Assembly: GCA_021463865.1 (NCBI GenBank)
Contig: JAJTXY010000001.1
Span: 369,896 to 433,895 of the forward strand
Source: Anaerolineae bacterium
Lineage (GTDB): Bacteria; Chloroflexota; Anaerolineae; Aggregatilineales; J027
DNA: 64,000 nucleotides
Direction: 5' to 3'
Shown: piece after piece, positions 35,088 through 43,548 of the stretch
Layout of the letters: each line of letters starts with the position of its first letter
How positions within the stretch are numbered: position 1 is the stretch's first letter
Position numbers and translations under genes: made by a program
Notes under the pieces: generated by a model
Seen by the model: the letters and a program-made list of their open reading frames with translations, nothing else
Databases searched by the model: none
What the model was told of the DNA's origin: nothing

Positions 35088-36389
35088 ATGACGCGCATAC
35101 AGGCTTTGACCGAAAATGCTTCCCTTTTTGAAATTGTTGACCACCCGACTACCCCTTTTCTCTTTACTGAACACCGCCATAGCCTCATCAGCATTAGCCG
35201 AGAAATCGAAAACTGTGTTATGGAAATCAGAACGCCCGTGCGGGTTTTTGCTGGTTTCCAAAAGCTGAGTTTTTTTCTGCCCCAGCTTAAACGTTATCGT
35301 GAAATTGCCCCAAAAGCCGAATCGGTGTGGGTTTTTGGCGTGCCAGATATTACCCCACCTGATGTACCGGGTATTGAGTATGTTTTATTGCCCCCCGATC
35401 ATTTATTGACACAAGAATGGTTTTTGGTGGTTGAATCTGCCGAATACTTTAGTGCGCTGGTCGCCAAAGATCTGAGTGGTCTAGCATTACCTCAAACGGA
35501 ACGACTGTTTCGGGGGATTTGGACATTTGACCCGGATTTAGTCAATCAAGTACAAAAACGACTGTCACACCTCGTTGGGCTGACTCCATTGGGTTATGAC
35601 TTCGACGAACGTGACTATGGAAGCCAAATGCACCATGTTTCCCGCATTGCCAACGATCTTATCCAAACCCTTGAAAAGCGTAATACGCAACTGATTGAGG
35701 CCCAGCAGCTTCACGAACAACTGGTGCAAATGCTGGTACACGACCTACGAAACCCTCTCAGCGGAATTATGGGCTACGTGGATTTGATTGAACGCGCCAT
35801 CCAACGGGGAGGTGAAGCTAGGGAAATTTTGGAATTTATTGAACGGGCACGAATTGGCAATGCCCAACTCAATATCCTTATAGAGAATATGCTCGATTTA
35901 AATCGTTTACGGGTGGGAGCATTTCCGGTCAAGAAAGAAGTGATTACGCTTGGGCCATTTTTTGAAGCAATACAGCGTCAGTTTTTGGGGATGGCCCAAC
36001 TCCATGACAATACCCTCCAAGTTGTACTAGCCTCTCCAGATTTGACGGTTTCGGCAGACCGCAATATTTTGACGCGCATATTGAGCAATTTGTTGAGTAA
36101 CGCCATTCGTCACACGCGCAAAGGGGAAGTTCGTCTGGAAGCAAGGCGCGATCAGCGGCGAGGCTGTACGCAAATAACCGTCGCGGATACGGGTGAAGGC
36201 ATTTCCCCCACTGAAGTGAACCGTATATTTGACCCCTATTATCAAGGCGAAAATCGGCGTACCAAAGGCGCGGCGGGCTTGGGCCTCACCTTCTGTAAAC
36301 AGGCCGTCGAAGCACAGGGCGGTGTGATTTGGGTCGAAAGCGAGATTGGCAAGGGTAGCGCGTTTCACATTCGATTGCCGAAAGTATAA
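35088..36389 (+). CDS. DICT-domain sensor histidine kinase
   Basis: A 433-residue cytoplasmic sensor kinase. Residues 1 to about 190 match the DICT domain (found with diguanylate cyclases and two-component proteins): SREIENCVMEIRTPVRVFAGFQ, LKRYREIAPKAESVWVFGVPD. A short coiled coil (about 185-215) precedes HisKA with phospho-acceptor His218 in LVHDLRNPLSG, then the ATPase domain with N box RILSNLLSNAIRHT, ADTGEGISP (G1) and GAAGLGLTFCKQAVEA (G2). No response regulator is nearby, so it is an orphan kinase. DICT is proposed to sense light or redox in some contexts; the ligand here is unknown. GAGAGG precedes the ATG. Confidence 0.93.
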   Translation: MTRIQALTENASLFEIVDHPTTPFLFTEHRHSLISISREIENCVMEIRTPVRVFAGFQKLSFFLPQLKRYREIAPKAESVWVFGVPDITPPDVPGIEYVLLPPDHLLTQEWFLVVESAEYFSALVAKDLSGLALPQTERLFRGIWTFDPDLVNQVQKRLSHLVGLTPLGYDFDERDYGSQMHHVSRIANDLIQTLEKRNTQLIEAQQLHEQLVQMLVHDLRNPLSGIMGYVDLIERAIQRGGEAREILEFIERARIGNAQLNILIENMLDLNRLRVGAFPVKKEVITLGPFFEAIQRQFLGMAQLHDNTLQVVLASPDLTVSADRNILTRILSNLLSNAIRHTRKGEVRLEARRDQRRGCTQITVADTGEGISPTEVNRIFDPYYQGENRRTKGAAGLGLTFCKQAVEAQGGVIWVESEIGKGSAFHIRLPKV

Positions 36390-36422
36390 TATTTTTGTCT
36401 ATATCGGATGAGGAAATTGAAG

Positions 36423-37592
36423 ATGCAAAAGCTAACCGCTGCTGATCTAGTTGCCCAAATTAGCCGGCTTGATAACAACAGATGGTATCTTTACCCTAGT
36501 GAAATTTCTCAACTCAAAATCACCAAAATAGTTGAACCGGAAGGCCCTATTAAATTTGTGAGTATAAATCTCAAGAAAGAGGATGCCAAAGAACGCTCTG
36601 GCAGTATTAGCTCTAGCCAGTTAGCTAGAATAGCTTCGGCATTTTCAAATAAACCTGATTATCCAATTCATATAGATCGCGTTTTTAGTGCAAGCAGCAA
36701 CAGTAGATCTGCCCTAGAGACTTTACTTGCATACACTCCGCATTTTTATATATGTTATACCAGATTCGGATAAACAGTCGCTTTTCAGAACAATGGGTTT
36801 AAACCCATTGTTGAAGCGATATAGCTATCATTCACCCGAATTTGGTATTACTTGCAACGTGCTGATGTATACACAGGCGAAACCTCTGATAAAAAACTGA
36901 AGCATATTATGTGGCGTCCATCTGAGGCACATGCTCTCGGTCAAATAGTCAAAGAAAAAGAATATCGACAGGTAATCACGGAAATCGAGCTTGGGGTTGA
37001 CTTTGGGCATATTCAGTTAAGTCCCAATCAGCTTTCAAATGAGTTTGACTCCATTGAAGCAAAAAGAACCCACACACAAATGCAAATTGCTCTTATCGAA
37101 ATTGGCAATGCGCTTGGTTTTCGGACTTGGATTGCGAAAAATGACCGCAGTATCGAGGTGGGCGAGTCTAAATTAGGTAGCCTGTTTGGTGTTGTTCAGT
37201 CTTTGGAAGAAATTCCTATTTTGTATAAGCCAGAAATCCGTGATTCAGCCTCTCTTGTGGATTGTATATGGTTTGCCGACAATGGTGATCGTATTCCTGC
37301 CATTATTGAAATTGAGCACAGCACTGGGGTTACATCGGGTTTAACTCGGATGAAAAAACTAAAGGATACATTTCCATCAATTTCAGCAACATTTGCCGTT
37401 GTTGCACCTAATGAACTTCGTAATAAAGTGATTACTGAAGCCAATCAGAAGGTTTTTCGTGATTTACGGGCAAGGTATATGCCGTACTCAACCATCCGAG
37501 AACTCTATGGTCTTATGCAACGATACTCATTTTCTGGCCTTGTGGATCATTCTTTTATCAACGCATTTATGGAGAGGGTAGTAGAGGAATAA
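36423..37592 (+). pseudogene. Restriction endonuclease-like gene interrupted by a MITE
   Basis: Seen: an N-terminal frame (36423-36773) ends at an in-frame TAA inside a 90-bp palindromic element, and the same frame reopens at 36849 and runs to 37592. Deleting the element plus one TTA copy joins HFYICY to LQRADVYTG and gives one 358-residue protein. Its C-terminal part has HTQMQ, TWIAKND and a likely nuclease core D249...E265-I-E267, a D...ExE arrangement like that of BamHI. It precedes a DNA methyltransferase by 58 bases, so a type II restriction enzyme is the best reading; recognition site unknown. AGGAAA lies six bases before ATG 36423. As it stands the enzyme should be inactive unless the stop is bypassed or a C-terminal fragment is made. 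Confidence 0.8.
36758..36847. mobile_element. 90-bp MITE-like palindromic element
   Basis: Terminal inverted repeats TACCAGATTCGG / CCGAATTTGGTA (one mismatch) and a perfect 24-bp central palindrome at 36789-36812 (AACAATGGGTTT and its complement); the arms between also pair (TCGCTT with AAGCGA). TTA flanks both sides (36755-36757, 36848-36850) as a likely target duplication; a TA duplication with a 91-bp element is equally consistent. Too small to encode a transposase, so moved in trans. The 93-bp addition keeps the host frame but adds a stop. Confidence 0.85.
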
Positions 37593-37650
37593 TCCAAATT
37601 ATTGTAAAATACGCACAGATGGTCGAAAAGAATAGGTATAGGTTACACTG

Positions 37651-38616
37651 ATGGTTGAGATCAAAGATTTATTGGATAAAGTCCATCTTTCTGATGCGCT
37701 CAGTTTTTTGCGTTCAATGCCTACTGAATCCGTTAATTCAGTCATCACTTCTCCACCTTATTTTGGACAGCGTGATTATGGTTCAGATAAGCAGATTGGT
37801 TTAGAAATACACCCAGATGATTATATTAAAGCTCTCGTAGAGGTCTTTAGAGAAGCCCGTCGGGTCTTGAAAAAAGATGGTACGTTTTGGCTCAATATTG
37901 GCGATAACTATGTGGGGGCGACCAGTCAGCATCGAGAAGGGGGGTCTCAAGGAAAGACATCACGTTATAGCCGCAAACATATGAATGGGATTCCTACTGA
38001 TGGGCGGGGAGACCGTAACCGAACGTTTTATGCGATGGGTTTGCCTATGAAAAGCCTTGTAGGGATGCCTTGGCGAGTGGCATTTGCTTTACAAAGCGAT
38101 GGTTGGATTTTACGTTGCGATATTATTTGGCATCGCCCTTCAACTGCCGAAAGCGTTAAAGACCGTCCAACACACGCACATGAATATATTTTCATGTTCT
38201 CTAAAAATCAACGCTACTATTATGACCGAAAACATATGCTAACTCCTACCGGCGCAAATATTCAATCGGTTTGGAAAGTTGCAGGCAGCCCCTTTACAGG
38301 TGCTCATTTTGCTGTTTTCCCAACAGAGCTAATTGAACCAATTGTATTGGCGTCATCCCCTGAAGATGGAGTAGTTCTTGATCCCTTTGCCGGTTCAGGT
38401 ACGGTAGGCGTGGTGTGTCGCCAACATCAACGCCACTACGTCTTATGCGATGTGAACCCTGATATTGTTCAGTTGGCACAAACGCGAGTCATTCAAGGGA
38501 TAACTGCTAATGACAAAAAGCGGCTGACCGAAAAGCGAATAGTGGCTTTGCCTGTTCCTGCCGAAAAGCCGGAGATCAAGAAAATTGTACCCGAACCGTT
38601 GCCATTTCCATTCTAG
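37651..38616 (+). CDS. DNA methyltransferase, beta class (N4-cytosine or N6-adenine)
   Basis: A 321-residue site-specific DNA methyltransferase using S-adenosylmethionine. Catalytic motif IV TSPPY (residues 33-37, in TSPPYFGQRDYG) comes before the AdoMet motif I DPFAGSG (244-250), the order of class beta. SPPY is typical of N4-cytosine enzymes, though some N6-adenine enzymes carry it. The region between (about 90-220) includes ILRCDIIWHRPSTAESVKDRP and the probable target-recognition part. It follows the broken endonuclease gene by 58 bases. With the endonuclease interrupted, it may now act as a solitary methylase. Codon use is AT-richer than in the flanking housekeeping genes, suggesting transfer. 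Confidence 0.92.
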   Translation: MVEIKDLLDKVHLSDALSFLRSMPTESVNSVITSPPYFGQRDYGSDKQIGLEIHPDDYIKALVEVFREARRVLKKDGTFWLNIGDNYVGATSQHREGGSQGKTSRYSRKHMNGIPTDGRGDRNRTFYAMGLPMKSLVGMPWRVAFALQSDGWILRCDIIWHRPSTAESVKDRPTHAHEYIFMFSKNQRYYYDRKHMLTPTGANIQSVWKVAGSPFTGAHFAVFPTELIEPIVLASSPEDGVVLDPFAGSGTVGVVCRQHQRHYVLCDVNPDIVQLAQTRVIQGITANDKKRLTEKRIVALPVPAEKPEIKKIVPEPLPFPF

Positions 38617-38622
38617 GTTCTC

Positions 38623-38651
38623 TTGACAGTCCGCTTTTTTTGCAATATGCT
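38623..38651 (+). promoter_or_regulatory. Strong promoter of the thrS T-box transcript
   Basis: Perfect TTGACA (38623-38628), 17 bases, TATGCT (38646-38651), six bases after the methyltransferase stop. Predicted start near 38658. Confidence 0.75.
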
Positions 38652-38659
38652 CTAAACAC

Positions 38660-38944
38660 CAATAGCCGCTATTGTGAACAACAATGCAAAGCGTTGAACG
38701 GGACGAGTATCACCCAGAGAATGCCCCAGAGAGAGTGTGCCATTGGCTGCGAGCACACTTGGCAAACTAGATGAGAAAACCCCCCGTGAGCGTGCTGATG
38801 AAAAGGTGATCCCTAAGTAACCAGCGCCGGACAGCCCCGTTATCGGCTAAATGAGGCTCGGCAGATGAAAATCTGTTGGGTAAATTGGGTGGAACCGCGT
38901 GATTTTGAAATCTCGCCCCATGTCGGTCTGGCATGGGGTTTTTT
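38660..38944 (+). ncRNA. T-box riboswitch (threonyl-tRNA) with intrinsic terminator
   Basis: Leader RNA that binds uncharged tRNA. Seen: the AGTA S-turn (in GACGAGTATC near 38705), the AGAGAG bulge and apical GGCTGCGAG of stem I, a candidate specifier ACC (threonine) at 38779-38781 after GAAA, the T-box core GGGTGGAACCGCG at 38887-38899, and a terminator CCCCATG (38916-38922) / CATGGGG (38932-38938) plus six T. By T-box rules, uncharged tRNA-Thr would favour the antiterminator and let transcription enter 39049 and thrS. The specifier codon is inferred from context; stem pairing was traced by eye. Confidence 0.92.
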
Positions 38945-39048
38945 GTTTCCCACTCCCGCGCAGAATGGTGAACCTGCCCCCCAGATCGGAACTCATCAAC
39001 CCTATCGGTCTTTTGATAGTGCCGCGAGTTCGGCAGGAGCATAGTACA

Positions 39049-39243
39049 ATGTCACCTAAGTCATCCAAATCCAAAGTGGATCCCGAACGACGGGCGCAAA
39101 TTGAACGCGAATGGGCCAATATGCAGGCCAACGCGGAACTGCTGCGACCCCGTAGCCCCATCGGGCAATCCGCCCAATCGGTAAAACAACCACCGAGCAA
39201 CTCATCCGCCCCCAACGATCAAGTATCGTGGTGCGCGGGGTAA
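39049..39243 (+). CDS. 64-residue leader-cistron protein, threonine-free
   Basis: A small open frame between the T-box terminator and thrS. AGGAG (39035-39039) lies nine bases before the ATG, which argues for translation. The product begins MSPKSSKSKVDPERRAQIE, has one charged helix (about 11-32) and a Ser/Pro/Gln-rich disordered tail ending VSWCAG. It contains no threonine at all. It would be made only when the T-box reads through. No family recognised. Alternatives: a translated spacer that affects thrS, or a chance frame. It ends 72 bases before the thrS start. Confidence 0.6.
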   Translation: MSPKSSKSKVDPERRAQIEREWANMQANAELLRPRSPIGQSAQSVKQPPSNSSAPNDQVSWCAG

Positions 39244-39315
39244 ACACGAAGTAGGGTAGGGCATAGACTGCCCTCTTGAAATACACAAACAGCAACACTA
39301 GAGGAGTACAAACCG

Positions 39316-41121
39316 TTGGAACGTTACGAAGACAGCAAGCTCTATCGCATCCGCCACTCAATGGCGCATGTGATGGCCCAAGCCGTGTTAGAGATTTTCC
39401 CACAGGCCCAAATCGCCATCGGCCCACCGATTGAAGATGGCTTCTATTATGATTTTCTGCTGCCCCGTCCGCTAACCAATGATGATCTCAAGGACATCAC
39501 GAAGCGGATGAAACGCATCATCGGCGGCAATCATGATTTTGTGCGGCGCGTGGTGTCGGCGGACGAGGCCAAAGCGATGTTTGCCAATCAGCCTTTCAAA
39601 ATTGAACTGATTGAAGGCTTGGCAGCAGGCAAATTGGACGAATATGGCAACAAAATTCAGGATGAATCCAATGTCCTAACGACCTACAAACAGGCCACCT
39701 TTGAAGACCTGTGCCGAGGGCCGCATGTCGCCAATACGCGGGAACTGAACCCTGAAGCCTTTAGTATTTCGTTTAAAGAACCTGCGGGGGCCTATTGGCG
39801 CGGGGATGAAAACAATCAAATGCTGACCCGCATCTATGGCACGGCATGGGAAACGCCAGAGCAGTTGGCGGAATATCTGGAACGCCTTGAAGAAGCCAAA
39901 CGCCGCGACCATCGTAAGGTGGGTATGGAATTGGGCCTATTCACGTTTAGCGAATTGGTCGGTAAGGGCCTGCCGCTGTGGAAACCCAAAGGCGCGATTC
40001 TACGAGATACGCTGCAACGTTTCCTCTATGACGAGCAGATTTGGCGGGGCTATCTGCCCGTCGTGACGCCGCACATTGCCAAAATTGAACTGTATATGAC
40101 ATCGGGGCACTATCCATATTACTCTGATAGCCAATATGACCCGATAGATGTAGATGGTGAAATGTTCATGCTCAAACCCATGAACTGCCCCCACCATATC
40201 CAGATTTATAAGAGCGAGATGCGCTCCTATCGAGATTTGCCACTGCGCCTGATGGAATTTGGCACGGTGTATCGCTATGAACAGTCCGGCGAATTGACAG
40301 GGTTGACCCGTGTACGCGGCTTCACGGTAGATGATGCCCATCTGTTTGTCACACCTGACCAACTGCTGGAAGAATTTATCGGCGTGGTGAAACTGATTCA
40401 ATATGTGTTTAAGTCGTTGGGCATGACCGATTTCCGTGCCCGCGTGGGGATGCGTGACCCTGCCAGCGACAAATACATTGGCGACCCGGCCATCTGGGAA
40501 GTGGCGACCAATGCCATTATCGAAGCCTGTGATCGCATGGGGCTAGACTATTTCAAAGAAGAAGGCGAAGCAGCTTTCTATGGGCCAAAACTCGACTTCA
40601 TTTTCCGTGATGTGCTCAAACGGGAATGGCAGTTGGGCACGGTGCAGGTGGATTATTCCCTGCCTGCGCGTTTCGAGATGGAATACGTGGGGGCCGATAA
40701 TGCCAAGCACCAGCCGATTATGATTCATCGTGCGCCGTTTGGCAGCTTGGAACGCTTCATCGGTATCCTGATTGAGCATTTCAACGGCGAATTCCCGCTG
40801 TGGCTGGCTCCCGTGCAGGTGGCGATTTTGCCTGTTAGCAACAAGGTTGAGGCCGAATCACAGGCGCTGGCAGAGCGTCTCAAGAATGAAGGCTTCCGCG
40901 TCGAGATTTTTGAGCGTGGTCAGTTGGGCAAGAAGATTGTCGAGGCACGTGGTCAAAAGATACCCTATCTGTTGGTCTATGGCCCACGTGACGTAGAAAA
41001 CGGTACGGTCAGTGTTCGTCTGCGTGACGATACCGAATTGCCTGCCATGCCGATTGAGCAGTTTATCAACATGGCCCATCAGGTCGTGGATGAAAAAGGA
41101 ATGGAATTGGTTCCGGCCTAA
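39316..41121 (+). CDS. thrS: Threonyl-tRNA synthetase lacking the TGS domain
   Basis: Charges tRNA-Thr. The 601-residue protein starts directly in the editing domain (RHSMAHVMAQAVLEIFPQ, with HxxxH), lacking the N-terminal TGS domain of most bacterial enzymes. Editing continues to CRGPHVANT; the class II catalytic core (about 190-490) has motif 2 FGTVYRYEQSGELTGLTRVRGFTVDDAH, zinc ligands in MNCPHH, and HRAPFGSLERFIGILIEHF; the anticodon-binding domain (LAPVQVAILPVS...) closes the protein. TTG start with GAGGAG nine bases upstream. Controlled by the T-box leader. The missing TGS domain is unlikely to be a start-site error because the leader cistron and its stop lie upstream. Confidence 0.96.
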   Translation: MERYEDSKLYRIRHSMAHVMAQAVLEIFPQAQIAIGPPIEDGFYYDFLLPRPLTNDDLKDITKRMKRIIGGNHDFVRRVVSADEAKAMFANQPFKIELIEGLAAGKLDEYGNKIQDESNVLTTYKQATFEDLCRGPHVANTRELNPEAFSISFKEPAGAYWRGDENNQMLTRIYGTAWETPEQLAEYLERLEEAKRRDHRKVGMELGLFTFSELVGKGLPLWKPKGAILRDTLQRFLYDEQIWRGYLPVVTPHIAKIELYMTSGHYPYYSDSQYDPIDVDGEMFMLKPMNCPHHIQIYKSEMRSYRDLPLRLMEFGTVYRYEQSGELTGLTRVRGFTVDDAHLFVTPDQLLEEFIGVVKLIQYVFKSLGMTDFRARVGMRDPASDKYIGDPAIWEVATNAIIEACDRMGLDYFKEEGEAAFYGPKLDFIFRDVLKREWQLGTVQVDYSLPARFEMEYVGADNAKHQPIMIHRAPFGSLERFIGILIEHFNGEFPLWLAPVQVAILPVSNKVEAESQALAERLKNEGFRVEIFERGQLGKKIVEARGQKIPYLLVYGPRDVENGTVSVRLRDDTELPAMPIEQFINMAHQVVDEKGMELVPA

Positions 41122-41139
41122 CTGGAATAGATGCTATAA

Positions 41140-41161
41140 GGGAGGGTTCACAAGCCCTCCC
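41140..41161. terminator. Hairpin between convergent thrS and PBP genes
   Basis: GGGAGGG (41140-41146) pairs perfectly with CCCTCCC (41155-41161). No T run on either strand, so termination efficiency is unsure. Confidence 0.5.
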
Positions 41162-41170
41162 AATATGTCA

Positions 41171-43450
41171 CTATTGATAAACCACTGGGCTGCATCCACT
41201 TTGCCACAAGGGCGGCCAATCAAAAGTGCCGTAGCGTTGTTCAAGGCCGTAATACTGCTGCAAGATACGGCGGGTAATGGGTGCGCCAACCTCTGACCCC
41301 TCACACGAATTTTCGACAATCACCGCAATCGCTAATTCCGGGTTTTCCGGGTCTGGCCCGGCGAATGAGGCAAACCACGCATGAGGCCGCACCCCTTCAC
41401 CCCCTGCTTGGGCGGTGCCTGTTTTGCCACAGACGGTGATTTCGTAGTTAAATTGCTCATACCACTCTTGGAATACATAATTGGCCGTACCGGATGGAGT
41501 CAAGGTAACGTCACACATGGCTTGGCGCACTTGCTCCAAAACATCTGGATTGATACCCAAATCGGTGCCGACGGGTTGAAAAATCTCACTCGGTTCAGTC
41601 CCCAACGACTGGATGCGATCCACCACCAGCGGTTCGTAGAGTGTACCTCCATTGGCAACGGCAGCAATCATGCGTGCTACTTGCAGGGGCGTGACCTGCA
41701 TCAAGCCCTGCCCAATCACCAAGTTGGTTGCATCAGCCTGCTGCCATGCGTAGTTTTCGTAGCCATTGATGGTACGAATAGAATCAGGGTCAGGGATGAA
41801 GCCGGACGCGGTGGGTAATCCTTGCAGGGGGGGCGAACTGCTAAAGCCTAATCGTTTCGCGTAATTGGGCAGCAGATAAGGATCAGCGTTATTCATCGCC
41901 ACGCTCATCGTCCAGAAATAGGGGTTGCACGAATTGACCAGACCCCCGCGCATATCCAGCGTGCCATGCCCATCGGGGTCCCAGTCATAGCGCGTAATAT
42001 CATTAAAATTGCCGCCGTACCATGTACCGGTGCAGTTCACACTGTCAAATGAGTGCCATACCCCGCTGTCCAACCCCGCGATCATCGAAAGCACTTTAAA
42101 CACCGATCCTAAAGGATAAGCACCCTGCGCTGCACGGTTGAGCAGTGCATTTTTGGAACTGTAGGTCGCTATTTCGGCTTGAGGGTCAAAATAGGGTGTG
42201 TCGGGGTTAAATACCGCCGGGTCAAAATCTGGATAACTTGCCATCGCCAAAATTTCGCCCGTATTTACATCCATAATCACAACAGCCGCACCCGGTGAGG
42301 TCGTTGACCATGTGGGGATGGCATTATCATAGGCACTGGCAAGTACCGACTGCACAATGAGTTGTAAATCACGGTCAATCGTCAAATAGACGCTTTCACC
42401 GGGTTCGGCAGGCCGTTCGGCGACTACACGGATGAGACTTCCATTGGTGGCTCGGATTTGGAGCCGTACCCCAATTTGGCCCGCCAGTTGTTTTTCAAAG
42501 GCTTGCTCAACCCCTTTTAGCCCGACTAATGCGTCCGCTGGATACCCTTGTGCTTCATAGGTGGTATCCCCTGCCGGAATTTGCCCAATGTACCCAACGA
42601 CATGCGGAGCGACACGATCATAATATTGGCGGGTGCTGCGCGGACGCAAATCAGCTTGGCAGGAACTTTGCAAAACAGCACCTTCGGTTCGGGCTGTTTC
42701 TTCACTCATTTCCCCAATAAAAAAGATGGTATCCGGCGCATATTTGTCGAAGGTAGCTCGAATATCCTCTTGTTCCCGCCGTAACGTTCGGGCAAGGTCT
42801 TGGACACAGGTGTCGAAACTGGAAATATCTTGACGGGCGACATAAATTTGCATTTGCACGCCGTTTTGGGCAACCAATACTTCGCCGTCGCGGTCATAAA
42901 TATTGCCACGAGCGGGTAGGGTGTTGACCAGTTCCAAGCTGGAACTATTTGTCCAATCCACAAAAATATCATTGCGTGACCACGCTACCCGCCATCCTTC
43001 TGATGTTGCGACCAAGTACATGTTGCGTAGGACATTTTCTGTCGCTGGGTCGGTAAATGTACCGAGCTTAGAGGTCTCAAAAGCCACTGAGTTAGATACG
43101 GTGGCTGTCGTGCCCTCAACCAAGACATTACTGATGTTCCATGTTAGGCCACGCAGCCCGACTACATCACTGACCTGCTCATAGATGGTGACAAATTGGT
43201 CTTGGCTAAAGGCGGCACGGGCATTGGGGCTAATGAAACTGTACATGGTCGGATAATCGCCGTCTTTCCATGCGTCCAAAAATGAAGAGGCGACCTGTTG
43301 GGCAGTGGTGGAATCCAGTTGAGTCGGGGCCGCGCCAAACAAATCCAGACCGCCGTCCGTGGAATCATTTTGGCAGGCTGAGACAAGTACGGTTATGAGC
43401 AGAGCCAGAATCAACAGGCGCTGGCTGGTGTAAACAAGCGGACGATTCAT
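41171..43450 (-). CDS. Class B penicillin-binding protein (PBP2a/MecA-like), lipoprotein
   Basis: A 759-residue transpeptidase that cross-links peptidoglycan. Order: lipobox LVSAC (Cys26); an NTF2-like domain of the MecA_N type (about 40-165, FLDAWKDGDYPTMYSFISP); the PBP dimerisation region (PARGNIYDRDGEVLVAQNG); the transpeptidase domain with S-x-x-K in GAYPLGSVFK, S-x-N as SCN, and KTGTAQAGG. All active-site motifs are intact. A MecA_N domain is common in low-affinity PBPs, but resistance cannot be inferred. ATG at 43450 has AGGA eight bases upstream and TATAAT further up; the frame is open to 43474. It follows maf by 98 bases. Confidence 0.93.
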   Translation of the reverse strand: MNRPLVYTSQRLLILALLITVLVSACQNDSTDGGLDLFGAAPTQLDSTTAQQVASSFLDAWKDGDYPTMYSFISPNARAAFSQDQFVTIYEQVSDVVGLRGLTWNISNVLVEGTTATVSNSVAFETSKLGTFTDPATENVLRNMYLVATSEGWRVAWSRNDIFVDWTNSSSLELVNTLPARGNIYDRDGEVLVAQNGVQMQIYVARQDISSFDTCVQDLARTLRREQEDIRATFDKYAPDTIFFIGEMSEETARTEGAVLQSSCQADLRPRSTRQYYDRVAPHVVGYIGQIPAGDTTYEAQGYPADALVGLKGVEQAFEKQLAGQIGVRLQIRATNGSLIRVVAERPAEPGESVYLTIDRDLQLIVQSVLASAYDNAIPTWSTTSPGAAVVIMDVNTGEILAMASYPDFDPAVFNPDTPYFDPQAEIATYSSKNALLNRAAQGAYPLGSVFKVLSMIAGLDSGVWHSFDSVNCTGTWYGGNFNDITRYDWDPDGHGTLDMRGGLVNSCNPYFWTMSVAMNNADPYLLPNYAKRLGFSSSPPLQGLPTASGFIPDPDSIRTINGYENYAWQQADATNLVIGQGLMQVTPLQVARMIAAVANGGTLYEPLVVDRIQSLGTEPSEIFQPVGTDLGINPDVLEQVRQAMCDVTLTPSGTANYVFQEWYEQFNYEITVCGKTGTAQAGGEGVRPHAWFASFAGPDPENPELAIAVIVENSCEGSEVGAPITRRILQQYYGLEQRYGTFDWPPLWQSGCSPVVYQ

Positions 43451-43485
43451 GGTGTTAATCCTATTTCTGACCAACGGTGGGGTGC

Positions 43486-43491
43486 ATTATA
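43486..43491 (-). promoter_or_regulatory. Candidate -10 box of the PBP gene
   Basis: TATAAT on the minus strand (GCGCTATAATGC), about 35 bases before the ATG at 43450. No clear -35 (CATTTG at 17-base spacing). Confidence 0.4.
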
Positions 43492-43548
43492 GCGCGGGAT
43501 GTAGGCAACAAATGTACGCTTGATGAACGTTCAGCCCACAGCAACCTT

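Noticed and set aside
36408..36773. Treating the two halves of the endonuclease as two separate genes
   Set aside because: Same frame on both sides of a flanked palindromic element, and the join after removal is exact; one interrupted gene explains it better.
41171..43450. Calling the MecA_N-type PBP a beta-lactam resistance gene
   Set aside because: The domain layout is also normal for housekeeping class B PBPs; sequence alone does not show low affinity.
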